Source: Sporosarcina sp. FSL W7-1349 (GTDB lineage Bacteria > Bacillota > Bacilli > Bacillales_A > Planococcaceae). From it: a stretch of 64,000 nt of DNA. Positions 17,532-25,319 of this stretch are shown here, piece after piece. The translations under genes and the position numbers were made by a program. The stretch covers positions 248,001-312,000 of the forward strand of contig NZ_JBBOOK010000001.1 in NCBI RefSeq assembly GCF_038003045.1, in the 5' to 3' direction. Positions within the stretch are counted from its first letter, which is position 1, and each line of letters starts with the position of its first letter. Below the pieces are notes generated by a model, which did not search any database, was not told the DNA's origin, and worked only from the letters and a program-made list of their open reading frames with translations.

Positions 17532-17545
17532 TTGATGCTCTCACA

Positions 17546-17585
17546 AGGAGGCTGCTAACGGGGACGTTGGCAGTCCTTTTGTTTA
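17546..17585 (+). terminator. Terminator after thrS
   Basis: AGGAGGCTGCTAAC pairs imperfectly with GTTGGCAGTCCT around a GGGGAC loop and ends in TTTTGTTT. Confidence 0.7.
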
Positions 17586-17600
17586 AATAGGGTGGGAATC

Positions 17601-17840
17601 CTGATAACTTTCCTCATGTACCGATAACTTTACGTAACTGCTGATAATATTGTCCAAGTGCTGATAACTCTGTGCGAATGCTGATAACATTGCGCAAGTG
17701 CTGATAACTCCGTGCGATTACTGATAACATTTTCCGAGCGCTGATAACTTCGGGCAACTGCTGAAAACAACGTCCAAGCACTCATAACTCCCACAAGCAC
17801 TGCTAATTCTGGCACTCGCTAATACTATTGCCAAGCGCTG
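17601..17840 (+). repeat. Degenerate tandem array A, period 20 bp (about 12 units)
   Basis: Between the thrS terminator and the infC promoter, successive units start every 20 bases (17601, 17621, 17641 and so on to 17781), after which the period slips to 19. The approximate unit is CTGATAACTYTGTGCAAGTG. The first half (CTGATAAC) is nearly constant in the first eight units, and the second half drifts. Copies degrade toward the 3' end. No spacers, no conserved reading frame and no terminal inverted repeats are visible. It shares its period, but not its sequence, with the arrays at 40887, 45828, 57151 and 59473. Confidence 0.9.
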
Positions 17841-17862
17841 TTTTCTAAACTCAACAAAACAT

Positions 17863-17891
17863 TTGACATCCCCTCTACAACATGATAAAGT
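17863..17891 (+). promoter_or_regulatory. Promoter of the infC operon
   Basis: TTGACA (17863-17868), 17 bases, TAAAGT (17886-17891) preceded by TGA. It lies directly after array A and before the leader. Confidence 0.6.
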
Positions 17892-17935
17892 TATTAAGGT
17901 TAGTAATAACTGAATACAGTTTGTGGTATAAGTAG

Positions 17936-18063
17936 AGGCTACCCGCTTCTCACCTGATCGACGCACAATAGTTGTTGACAGGTCAGCACATAGTGATCGT
18001 GCCGTGCATCTAGATGCACGTACACATACGCGGGTAGACAAAAGTTTTTGTCTACTTTTTTTT
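17936..18063 (+). promoter_or_regulatory. L20-type ribosomal protein leader of infC-rpmI-rplT
   Basis: Attenuator leader. The terminator pairs GTAGACAAA (18034-18042) with TTTGTCTAC (18047-18055), followed by eight T. An alternative pairing of CTACCCGC (17939-17946) with GCGGGTAG (18030-18037) shares bases with the terminator's 5' arm, so the two are mutually exclusive. A perfect 18-base palindrome CGTGCATCTAGATGCACG sits at 18003-18020. In Bacillus, L20 binds this leader and promotes termination; the same logic is inferred here from position and structure. Confidence 0.82.
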
Positions 18064-18189
18064 ATGTCTAGCGTCAGGCAAGCAAGACGCCCGCCGCTCT
18101 TCATATTGGATGGACCTGTGGGGCTCCGCCCGAATGGACGGTATACCCAAACCATGTATTCTCGAGACAATATTCGGAGGTGGATTACT

Positions 18190-18708
18190 ATTAGCAAAGA
18201 CATGTACGTAAATGAAGGCATCCGTGCCCGCGAGCTGCGTTTGATCGATCATAACGGCGACCAGCTTGGAATCAAATCCCGTAACGAAGCGTTGGACATC
18301 GCCGCTCGTGCGAATTTGGATCTCGTCCTTGTCGCTCCGCAAGCGAAACCCCCAGTAGCTCGTATCATGGACTATGGGAAATTCAAATTTGAACAGCAGA
18401 AGAAAGACCGTGAAGTCCGTAAAAATCAGAAAATCATCCAACTCAAAGAAGTCCGGCTCAGCCCGACAATCGACGAGCATGATTTTCAGACGAAACTTCG
18501 CAATGCCATCAAGTTCCTAGAAAAAGGGGACAAGGTGAAAGCGTCGATCCGCTTCCGTGGGCGTGCTATCACGCACAAAGAAATCGGACAACGTGTCCTC
18601 GACCGCCTGGCTGAAGCGTGCAAAGACGTGTCAACGGTCGAAGTGAAACCGAAGATGGAAGGCCGGAGCATGTTCCTGATACTTGCCCCGACAGCCGAAA
18701 AACAGTAA
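18190..18708 (+). CDS. infC: Translation initiation factor IF-3
   Basis: 172-aa IF-3, which binds the 30S subunit and rejects non-canonical start codons and mismatched initiator pairing. The N-terminal domain has [14 protein letters not shown], the basic linker [15 protein letters not shown] follows, and the C-terminal domain has [12 protein letters not shown] and [13 protein letters not shown]. No ATG fits the conserved N-terminus SKDMYVNEG; the start is ATT at 18190 behind GGAGGTGG, as known for infC in Bacillus and E. coli, where it allows autoregulation. First gene of infC-rpmI-rplT. Confidence 0.95.
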   Translation: MSKDMYVNEGIRARELRLIDHNGDQLGIKSRNEALDIAARANLDLVLVAPQAKPPVARIMDYGKFKFEQQKKDREVRKNQKIIQLKEVRLSPTIDEHDFQTKLRNAIKFLEKGDKVKASIRFRGRAITHKEIGQRVLDRLAEACKDVSTVEVKPKMEGRSMFLILAPTAEKQ

Positions 18709-18735
18709 CAACGAAAGATTTAGGAGGAACCGAAC

Positions 18736-18936
18736 ATGCCAAAAATGAAAACTCACCGCGGCTCCGCAAAACGTTTCAAAAAAACTGCAACTGGTAAAGT
18801 GAAACGCGGCCGTGCTTACACAAGTCACCTTTTCGCAAACAAATCAACGAAAGCAAAACGCCACCTGCGTAAAGCTTCCCTTGTTTCTTCAGGCGACTAC
18901 AAACGTATTCGTGAAATGATCACATACATGAAATAA
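18736..18936 (+). CDS. rpmI: 50S ribosomal protein L35
   Basis: 66-aa basic protein starting [17 protein letters not shown], the canonical L35 N-terminus, with the Arg/Lys-rich core [13 protein letters not shown]. The ATG has TTTAGGAGGA upstream. Second gene of the infC operon, 27 bases after infC. Confidence 0.98.
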   Translation: MPKMKTHRGSAKRFKKTATGKVKRGRAYTSHLFANKSTKAKRHLRKASLVSSGDYKRIREMITYMK

Positions 18937-18986
18937 GACACCATCAATTGAATTCATTCGAACAGAATACCAGGAGGTAATGAACT

Positions 18987-19346
18987 ATGCCACGCGTAAA
19001 AGGTGGAACAGTAACGCGCAAGCGTCGTAATCGAGTATTGAAACTAGCAAAAGGGTACTACGGATCGAAACATAGACTTTACAAAGTTGCCAACCAACAG
19101 GTCATGAAATCGTTGAACTACGCATACCGTGACCGCCGTCAACGGAAACGCGACTTCCGTAAACTATGGATCACACGTATCAACGCAGCTGCGCGCATCA
19201 ACGGCCTTTCTTACAGCACATTGATGCACGGCTTGAAAGTGGCTGGCATCGAAGTTAACCGTAAAATGCTTGCTGATCTTGCGGTAACAGATGCGAATGC
19301 ATTCGCACAACTTGCGGACACTGCTAAAAAATCAATCGCTAAATAA
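18987..19346 (+). CDS. rplT: 50S ribosomal protein L20
   Basis: 119-aa L20, starting [15 protein letters not shown] with a long basic N-terminal extension, then [21 protein letters not shown]. It binds 23S rRNA early in 50S assembly and, in Bacillus, the leader of its own operon. It is preceded by AGGAGGT and followed by a strong terminator. Confidence 0.98.
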   Translation: MPRVKGGTVTRKRRNRVLKLAKGYYGSKHRLYKVANQQVMKSLNYAYRDRRQRKRDFRKLWITRINAAARINGLSYSTLMHGLKVAGIEVNRKMLADLAVTDANAFAQLADTAKKSIAK

Positions 19347-19359
19347 GATGGATTGAATC

Positions 19360-19405
19360 GGCCGTCATCCGCTTCGGAATACTCCGAAGCGGTGGCGGTT
19401 TTTTG
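19360..19405 (+). terminator. Terminator of infC-rpmI-rplT
   Basis: CCGTCATCCGCTTCGGA (19362-19378) pairs with TCCGAAGCGGTGGCGG (19383-19398), followed by six T. Confidence 0.92.
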
Positions 19406-19499
19406 CATTCAGGTCCAGTTCCCTGCGATTTTTTCCTGAATGGCCACATTCAATCGGAAGACTGTGTAAAATAGAAGAGATGGAAAGCGGGGGATCGGT

Positions 19500-19793
19500 T
19501 TGCGGCTCATTTTGCTAATTTGGATCATTTTCACGTCCGTATGGGCATTCACTGCGATGGGGGTGGACAAACGGCAGGCCAAACAGCGTGGCCAGCGGGT
19601 GCCGGAGCGGAATTTATGGCTCTTGGCCATTGCAGGCGGCGGAATCGGAGCCTATTTCGGGATGCAATTGTTCCGGCATAAGACGAGGCATACCGCCTTC
19701 CGGATCGGCTTTCTCCTGTTGGCTATCGTTTACGTAGTTGTCATCCTTTATTTGCTCGGTTTTACCTTGCCGGGAGGGCCGGTCACAACATGA
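19500..19793 (+). CDS. ysdA: DUF1294 membrane protein YsdA
   Basis: 97-aa protein with three predicted membrane helices (about 2-19, 40-55 and 70-90), separated by the basic stretch DKRQAKQRGQRVPERNLW that marks DUF1294. The function is unknown. The start is TTG at 19500 behind CGGGGGA. The position directly after rplT matches ysdA in Bacillus. It converges on ysdB across a shared terminator. Confidence 0.85.
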   Translation: MRLILLIWIIFTSVWAFTAMGVDKRQAKQRGQRVPERNLWLLAIAGGGIGAYFGMQLFRHKTRHTAFRIGFLLLAIVYVVVILYLLGFTLPGGPVTT

Positions 19794-19794
19794 A

Positions 19795-19823
19795 AAAAGC
19801 CCGTCGCGTTACGGGCTTTTCTT
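19795..19823. terminator. Bidirectional terminator between ysdA and ysdB
   Basis: AAAAGCCCGT (19795-19804) pairs with ACGGGCTTTT (19811-19820). A/T runs on both sides allow it to serve both convergent genes; its 3' side overlaps the end of ysdB. Confidence 0.85.
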
Positions 19824-20208
19824 ACGAATTCATCAATTGTTCAATCGGATTCTTCCAGCTGATATCCGCTTTTGGATAATTGGATTCCACTTCGGAGGCC
19901 AAAAAGTGAAAGTCGTCCTTAGTGAATCCTTGCAGTTTCGCCTCGTCCTTCACCCAGATGAAGATGGATACGACATCGATGGAATCGTCTTTAGTCCCTA
20001 AGTATTTTTCGCCTTCGAACAGCGCACCTTTATAGGTGATAAAGAAGTTTTTTCGGACATTTTTCACATCGTCATAAAAATAGTATTGCTCCGCTTCATA
20101 AGCGTCATCGAGTTTCCGTTTCGGATCCGTCAAATACCGGATACCCCGGTAAAACAAGTAAACGATAAAGGCGATGATGGCAATTCGAATTAATAGAGCC
20201 ATATCCAT
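19822..20208 (-). CDS. ysdB: Sigma-W pathway protein YsdB
   Basis: 128-aa protein with one N-terminal membrane helix (about 4-20) and a soluble remainder carrying DDAYEAEQYYFYDDVKNVRKNFFITYKG. It resembles B. subtilis YsdB, a member of the sigma-W cell-envelope stress regulon with no known biochemical function. The name is supported by its place next to ysdA and by a near-perfect sigma-W promoter 30 bases upstream. The start ATG at 20208 follows GGGGGAATGG on the minus strand. Confidence 0.88.
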   Translation of the reverse strand: MDMALLIRIAIIAFIVYLFYRGIRYLTDPKRKLDDAYEAEQYYFYDDVKNVRKNFFITYKGALFEGEKYLGTKDDSIDVVSIFIWVKDEAKLQGFTKDDFHFLASEVESNYPKADISWKNPIEQLMNS

Positions 20209-20237
20209 TCCCCCTTTTTACATACGTAGTACTCTCT

Positions 20238-20266
20238 TATACGGATGTCCAAGCAGTTTGGTTTCA
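20238..20266 (-). promoter_or_regulatory. Sigma-W promoter of ysdB
   Basis: On the minus strand, TGAAAC (rc of 20261-20266) and CGTATA (rc of 20238-20243) are separated by 17 bases. This matches the sigma-W consensus TGAAAC-N16/17-CGTATA. Confidence 0.88.
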
Positions 20267-20295
20267 AGATAATACACTTTTTTGGAGGTTTTTTT

Positions 20296-20781
20296 ATGCA
20301 ATTGCCAAAACTTTTCACGATGCAACGCGAGTTGGATTCATTTATTCAAAACAATCGGAAGCCTATCGAGGATGTGTTTGAGGAAAAAGGGTTGGCCCTC
20401 CTCGTCGAGCTTGCAGAATTGGCGAATGAAACCCGTTGTTTTAAATTCTGGAGTACGAAAGGCCCCTCAGAACGGGCAGTGATCCTGGAAGAGTACGTGG
20501 ACTCCATCCATTTCCTGCTTTCGCTTGGAATTGAAAAAGGTTTTGATACGCTCCGGAATTGGCCGAGTGGAAAGGTGGAAGGAAGCCTGACACAACTCTT
20601 CCTAAAAACGACCGCATCTATTGATAAATTTCTACAAGAGTTGACAATGGACAGTTATGAGCAAGTGTGGATCCATTATGGAGCGATAGCCCGAGAACTA
20701 GGTTTTTCCCACGAAGATATCTTATCGGCATACATAGAGAAGAATGAAGAGAATTTTAACCGGCAACGGAACGGCTATTAA
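20296..20781 (+). CDS. dUTP diphosphatase, dimeric all-alpha type
   Basis: 161-aa member of the dUTPase_2 / MazG-like all-alpha NTP pyrophosphatases, which hydrolyse dUTP to dUMP and keep uracil out of DNA. The metal-binding Glu/Asp pattern is visible as VELAELANETRCFKFW (about 37-52) and EEYVDSIHFLLSLG (about 66-79). A 17-codon upstream extension is open, but the ATG at 20296 follows TTGGAGGT. It is divergent from ysdB. No terminator is seen before the next gene. Confidence 0.88.
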   Translation: MQLPKLFTMQRELDSFIQNNRKPIEDVFEEKGLALLVELAELANETRCFKFWSTKGPSERAVILEEYVDSIHFLLSLGIEKGFDTLRNWPSGKVEGSLTQLFLKTTASIDKFLQELTMDSYEQVWIHYGAIARELGFSHEDILSAYIEKNEENFNRQRNGY

Positions 20782-20875
20782 AAAAATTTAATAGAAAAAT
20801 TAAAAAATTGATTGACAGAAACACGAAGATAAAAAATAATGGAGGTAGATGAGGCGATAATTAGGAGGCGACATT

Positions 20876-21370
20876 GTGAAGGAATGGAATAAAGAGGATT
20901 TCGGTTTACGATTAAAGGCGTTGCGGGAACAGCGCGGTCTATCTATGATGGCGTTCGGTTCGGCAATCGGCACTTCCGCGAGCCGGATCAAAGATTGGGA
21001 AAAAGGGAAAAATGCACCTTCGGCCGCTTGGATAGCTAAGATTTCCGAGAGGTTCAATGTTTCGACGGACGAATTGATCCTTGGAAACAACAAAACGGCT
21101 AAAGCATTCAAAAATACAGGAAATACGAACGTCGAAATGCTCTATGATAAACTGCGTGAAACAATTGTAGAGGATAAAGCGGATGATGCCCCGATGGATC
21201 GCTCCGCTGAATTGTATGCCGAGCTCGACGCGGTCAATAAAGAGCGGTACCGAAGCGGAAAAGGAAGGCGGTTTGCAGAAAGGGAACTGCTGGCCATCGC
21301 AACCGAACTTCCGAAGAAAGAAATGCTGGAATTGCTGGAACTGGCCAAATTGAAAAAGCGGTTGCTATGA
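20876..21370 (+). CDS. XRE-family transcriptional regulator
   Basis: 164-aa protein with an N-terminal helix-turn-helix of the Xre/Cro type (about residues 10-66: RLKALREQRGLSMMAFGSAIG, then IKDWEKGKNAPS). A charged, predicted helical C-terminal half follows, ending LLELAKLKKRLL. The start is GTG at 20876 behind TTAGGAGGCG. Its stop overlaps the start of a metallophosphoesterase by 4 bases, so the two are made together. Its targets are unknown. The C-terminal helix could be a dimerisation or ligand module. Confidence 0.8.
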   Translation: MKEWNKEDFGLRLKALREQRGLSMMAFGSAIGTSASRIKDWEKGKNAPSAAWIAKISERFNVSTDELILGNNKTAKAFKNTGNTNVEMLYDKLRETIVEDKADDAPMDRSAELYAELDAVNKERYRSGKGRRFAERELLAIATELPKKEMLELLELAKLKKRLL

Positions 21371-22248
21371 AAGATAGAAAAAAAGAGGGAAAGGGAAAGA
21401 AGCGGGTTCTCTCTCATCGGCGGTTGCTGCTTCTCGTTCTCTTGACCCTCTTTTTTGCAGCAATCATCTATAAGGATAACAAGACGGTCGGCGTCACGCA
21501 TTATGAGATAGCCTCTGATCGACTGCCCGCAAGTTTCGATCATTTTCGTGTCGTCCAATTATCAGATTTGCATGATGCGGAGTTCGGGGAAAATCATCAC
21601 GATTTGGTCAAGCGGGTGAAAATGCTGACACCGAACGCCATTTTCATCACTGGCGATTTTATCGACAGCAATCGTTATGATTTGGATCGAAGTTTGCGGC
21701 TTATTGAGGAGCTCCAGTTTGTGGCGCCTTTTTATTTTGTCACAGGGAATCACGAAATTGCGACAAACGATGTGGAGCGCATAAAAGAAGAGTTGGAGAA
21801 ATTGGATGTGCGAGTCCTGTCGAACGAGTCTCTTTATCTAAAAGGGGATGCGGGTGATTTGATAGCGATCGGAGGAATCGAGGATCCGCTGTCAAAGGGG
21901 AGCGATGACGCGAAAACAGTGGAAGAATTTACTGCGAAGACATTCCGGGATGTCCCGGATTCGATGTTTACGATGTTATTATCCCATCGTCCCGAACAAT
22001 TCGATAAGTATGTGGAGGCGGGGATTGATCTGACCTTCAGTGGGCATGCCCACGGGGGACAGGTCCGTATCCCGGGACTCGGCGGCTTGATATCGCCGGG
22101 GCAAGGGTGGTTTCCGCACTACACATCAGGAATCCATGAACAGGACGGGAGCCGCATGGTGATCAGCCGGGGGCTCGGAAACAGCATTGTCCCCATACGT
22201 TTGTTCAACCAACCCGAAATCGTTGTCGTCACCTTACGAACCATATGA
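21367..22248 (+). CDS. Membrane-anchored metallophosphoesterase (YkuE/YaeI-like)
   Basis: 293-aa calcineurin-like phosphoesterase. A basic N-terminus and one signal-anchor helix (about 17-37) place the catalytic domain outside the membrane. The dimetal motifs are in order: LSDLHDAEFG, TGDFID, GNHE, a His in LLSHRP and SGHAHGGQ. Related YkuE-type proteins hydrolyse phosphodiesters at the cell surface, and E. coli YaeI acts on lipids; the substrate here is unknown. It is translationally coupled to the XRE regulator before it. Confidence 0.85.
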   Translation: MKDRKKEGKGKKRVLSHRRLLLLVLLTLFFAAIIYKDNKTVGVTHYEIASDRLPASFDHFRVVQLSDLHDAEFGENHHDLVKRVKMLTPNAIFITGDFIDSNRYDLDRSLRLIEELQFVAPFYFVTGNHEIATNDVERIKEELEKLDVRVLSNESLYLKGDAGDLIAIGGIEDPLSKGSDDAKTVEEFTAKTFRDVPDSMFTMLLSHRPEQFDKYVEAGIDLTFSGHAHGGQVRIPGLGGLISPGQGWFPHYTSGIHEQDGSRMVISRGLGNSIVPIRLFNQPEIVVVTLRTI

Positions 22249-22283
22249 ACGCTTTGAGTCAGTATGCACTCAAAGCGTTTTTT
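22248..22283 (+). terminator. Terminator after the metallophosphoesterase
   Basis: AACGCTTTGAGT (22248-22259) pairs with ACTCAAAGCGTT (22268-22279), followed by T residues. Confidence 0.9.
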
Positions 22284-22397
22284 GAATGCCGTTGGATCGG
22301 TGCTGCCGATTCCAAACTTCAGATTAACAGCAGGACAGTCTTCTAAATATCTTGTATGATGGAAGAGAAGAAATATTTCGGAAAAGGTGGGGTTCGA

Positions 22398-23381
22398 ATG
22401 AAAGCGGTTATCCATCAAAATGGCAAGTTGCTAGTCGGAGAAATGCCGGAACCGAGTGCGGGACCGGGCGAAGTGGTCGTCGCATTGCGAGCGGCTGGAG
22501 TGAATCGCAGGGATCTATACATACCAGGACGGCGAGGGGACGCCAAAGAAGCCTTGACGTTGGGTTCAGATGGCGCCGGTGTTGTGGAGTCCATCGGGGA
22601 AGGAGTTTCGAATGTCCAAGTCGGAGATGAAGTGATACTGAATCCCTCCCTCCGTTGGTATGACAATAGTGATGCACCTCCCGAGCAATTCGATATATTG
22701 GGCATGCCCGACAATGGGACGTTCGCGGAAAAAATTGTCCTTTCCGCTGAGCAAGTGGAAAAGAAGCCGGCCCATTTGTCATGGGAAGAGGCGGCGGTCC
22801 TTGCGTTGGCCGGATTGACGGGATACCGGGCGTTAGTTACGAAAGGCCAATTGCAAGAGGGAGATACGGTGTTCATTCCCGGAGCAGGCAGCGGGGTTGC
22901 GACATTCCTCATTTCATTCGCAAAGAATATTGGGGCCCGGGTGATTGTCACTTCACGCAGTGAGGAGAAGCGGAACAAGGCGCTTGAACTCGGAGCGGAT
23001 TTGGCCATCGATACGAATAGTGATTGGAAACAGGAGTTGGCAGGCGAGACGATTGACCTTATCATTGATAGCGTTGGCCGTGCCACCTTCAATCGTTCTT
23101 TGGATATAGTGAAGAAAGGCGGACGTATCGTGGTGTTCGGTGCCACTACGGAGGATACTGTTGATTTTGATTTGCGCTCATTCTTTTATGGGCAATATCA
23201 ATTATTCGGCTCCACGATGGGAAGCCGGGAAGAATTACGTGAGATGCTGGCGCATGTGGAGCGATATCAAATGCATCCGGTTATTGATCAAGTATTTGAT
23301 TTGGAGCAAGCACTTGAAGCGTTCGAATATGTGGAAGAAAGCAAGCAGTTTGGCAAAGTGGCATTCCGGATCGGGCGTTAA
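22398..23381 (+). CDS. Zinc-independent medium-chain dehydrogenase (quinone oxidoreductase-like)
   Basis: 327-aa MDR-superfamily protein. The GroES-like N-terminal half contains AAGVNRRDLYIPGRRG and GSDGAGVV. The Cys cluster of the structural-zinc loop is absent, and no catalytic Cys-His pair is evident, which points to the quinone oxidoreductase or reductase branch. The NAD(P) fold has GAGSGVATFLISFAKNIGARVIVTSRS near 150-175. The frame is open 14 codons upstream; the ATG at 22398 after AAAAGGTGGGG fits the family N-terminus MKAVI. Substrate unknown. Confidence 0.85.
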   Translation: MKAVIHQNGKLLVGEMPEPSAGPGEVVVALRAAGVNRRDLYIPGRRGDAKEALTLGSDGAGVVESIGEGVSNVQVGDEVILNPSLRWYDNSDAPPEQFDILGMPDNGTFAEKIVLSAEQVEKKPAHLSWEEAAVLALAGLTGYRALVTKGQLQEGDTVFIPGAGSGVATFLISFAKNIGARVIVTSRSEEKRNKALELGADLAIDTNSDWKQELAGETIDLIIDSVGRATFNRSLDIVKKGGRIVVFGATTEDTVDFDLRSFFYGQYQLFGSTMGSREELREMLAHVERYQMHPVIDQVFDLEQALEAFEYVEESKQFGKVAFRIGR

Positions 23382-23540
23382 TCAGAGGCGAAGGTCTTAC
23401 GAAGAACGGCCTTTGCGCCAAAAAAGTGGAACGTTTGCCTCGAGCCATATCTAGGAAAGTGTATGCCAGAAATAAAAATTGACGGTGGGCGACCCGGCTG
23501 AAATTTATACATGGATCGGAAAAGAAAGGTAGGAGCAGTC

Positions 23541-25220
23541 ATGTTGAAAAAAACAGTGCCATTGACAGATTTGGAAATCGCTTCACAAGCAGTGATGAGG
23601 CCAATCGGAGAAATTGCTGAAAAAGCCGGGATTCCACTAGGGGCGATTGAGCCGTATGGCAGATATAAAGCGAAAATCGACGTTTCCGAGTTGGGCGAAC
23701 ACCAGGCGACGGGAAAAGTGGTACTTGTTACGGCTACCAGCCCGACGCCGGCTGGTGAAGGGAAATCGACAGTCACTGTCGGGTTGGCCGATGCGCTTCA
23801 ACGATTGGGTGAGAAAAGCATGATTGCCCTGCGAGAACCCTCTTTGGGACCTGTCATGGGCGTCAAAGGGGGAGCGGCGGGCGGAGGCTATGCCCAAGTG
23901 CTCCCGATGGAAGAGATCAATCTGCACTTCAACGGGGACCTTCACGCTATCACCTCCGCCAATAATGCGCTCGCCGCCATGATCGATAATCATCTCCATC
24001 AAGGAAATGAACTGCAAATCGACCCGCGCCGCATCGTGTGGAAGCGGGTGCTTGACTTGAACGATCGGGCGCTCCGCCATATTACAATCGGACTAGGCGG
24101 TCCGTCGAACGGTGTACCGCGGGAGGACGGCTTTGACATAACGGTCGCTTCAGAAATTATGGCAATCCTATGCTTGTCGACAAGTCTAGCCGATTTGAAG
24201 GAAAAACTCGCCGAAATCGTCATCGGCTATACGTTCGATAAACAACCTGTGACGGTACGGGACCTAGGTGTCCAAGGAGCTCTGACTCTTTTGCTAAAAG
24301 AGGCGTTCAAACCGAATCTTGTCCAAACGATTGAAGGGACACCGGCATTGATCCACGGTGGACCTTTTGCAAATATTGCACATGGCTGCAATTCATTGAT
24401 TGCGACGAATACAGCCCGGACATTGGCTGATATTGTCATTACAGAAGCGGGTTTCGGCTCGGATTTGGGTGCGGAGAAGTTCATGGATATCAAAGCGCGG
24501 ATCGGCCAATTCCAACCCGATGCAGTCGTTATCGTGACCACAGTCCGCGCGCTGAAAATGCATGGCGGCATGATGAAATCAGATTTGAAAACGGAGAATC
24601 GCGACGCAGTAGAGTCGGGCATCGCTAATCTGGAGAAGCATATTGAGACGATACGGGCATTTGGCATCGAACCGGTCGTAGCGGTAAACCGTTTCATAAC
24701 CGATACGGCGGCCGAGCTTTCTGTTGTCTTGGATTGGTGTCGGGCAAATGATATACAAGCCGCATTGACGGACGTTTGGGAACATGGGGGAGCCGGCGGG
24801 TTGGCGCTTGCGGAAGAAGTCCTGAAATCATTGGAAAAACCGAATCAGTTTGCGCCAATCTATGACGTGGAACAACCTGTCGTGGAGAAAATCAACGCCA
24901 TTGTCCGAAAAGTGTATGGCGGGGAAGGTGTTATGCTAACTGATCAGGCTTTGAAGGATCTGAAGGAGATCGAACGGAATGGATGGGATATATTGCCGGT
25001 TTGCATGGCGAAAACGCAATATTCCTTTTCTGATAATCCAAAGCAACTCGGCAGCCCTCGTGGATTTTTCATCACAGTCCGGGAAATCAAACCGAAATTG
25101 GGCGCAGGCTTTCTCGTCTGTCTAACCGGGGCCATTATGACTATGCCCGGTTTACCGAAGCAACCGGCGGCACTTCAAATGGATGTGGATGAGCAAGGGT
25201 GCGCAAAAGGTTTGATGTGA
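23541..25220 (+). CDS. fhs: Formate--tetrahydrofolate ligase
   Basis: 559-aa enzyme that activates formate with ATP and tetrahydrofolate to 10-formyl-THF, feeding purine and formyl-methionine synthesis. The P-loop-like [14 protein letters not shown] lies near 65-78. Conserved stretches [51 protein letters not shown] and the C-terminal [17 protein letters not shown] are all intact. The ATG at 23541 follows GGTAGGAGC. It stands alone, with a 159-base gap upstream and no strong terminator seen downstream. Confidence 0.96.
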   Translation: MLKKTVPLTDLEIASQAVMRPIGEIAEKAGIPLGAIEPYGRYKAKIDVSELGEHQATGKVVLVTATSPTPAGEGKSTVTVGLADALQRLGEKSMIALREPSLGPVMGVKGGAAGGGYAQVLPMEEINLHFNGDLHAITSANNALAAMIDNHLHQGNELQIDPRRIVWKRVLDLNDRALRHITIGLGGPSNGVPREDGFDITVASEIMAILCLSTSLADLKEKLAEIVIGYTFDKQPVTVRDLGVQGALTLLLKEAFKPNLVQTIEGTPALIHGGPFANIAHGCNSLIATNTARTLADIVITEAGFGSDLGAEKFMDIKARIGQFQPDAVVIVTTVRALKMHGGMMKSDLKTENRDAVESGIANLEKHIETIRAFGIEPVVAVNRFITDTAAELSVVLDWCRANDIQAALTDVWEHGGAGGLALAEEVLKSLEKPNQFAPIYDVEQPVVEKINAIVRKVYGGEGVMLTDQALKDLKEIERNGWDILPVCMAKTQYSFSDNPKQLGSPRGFFITVREIKPKLGAGFLVCLTGAIMTMPGLPKQPAALQMDVDEQGCAKGLM

Positions 25221-25319
25221 TATGAAATCCCTATAGAACTATTAGAGCTTTCTAATCATCTTATGGTATAATTAGACTGTAGTACCAGTCTTATTGACAT
25301 GGGTGAGGAGAAGGGGTAA

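Noticed and set aside
17630..17815. Minus-strand open frame through array A as a repeat protein
   Set aside because: It has no ribosome site, the 20-bp period is not a multiple of three so the reading frame changes at each unit, and the peptide shows no repeat. The open frame is a by-product of the array.
17601..17840. CRISPR array
   Set aside because: The repeats are directly adjacent, about 20 bp and degenerate, with no unique spacers and no cas genes in the window. The same holds for the arrays at 40.9, 45.8, 57.2 and 59.5 kb.
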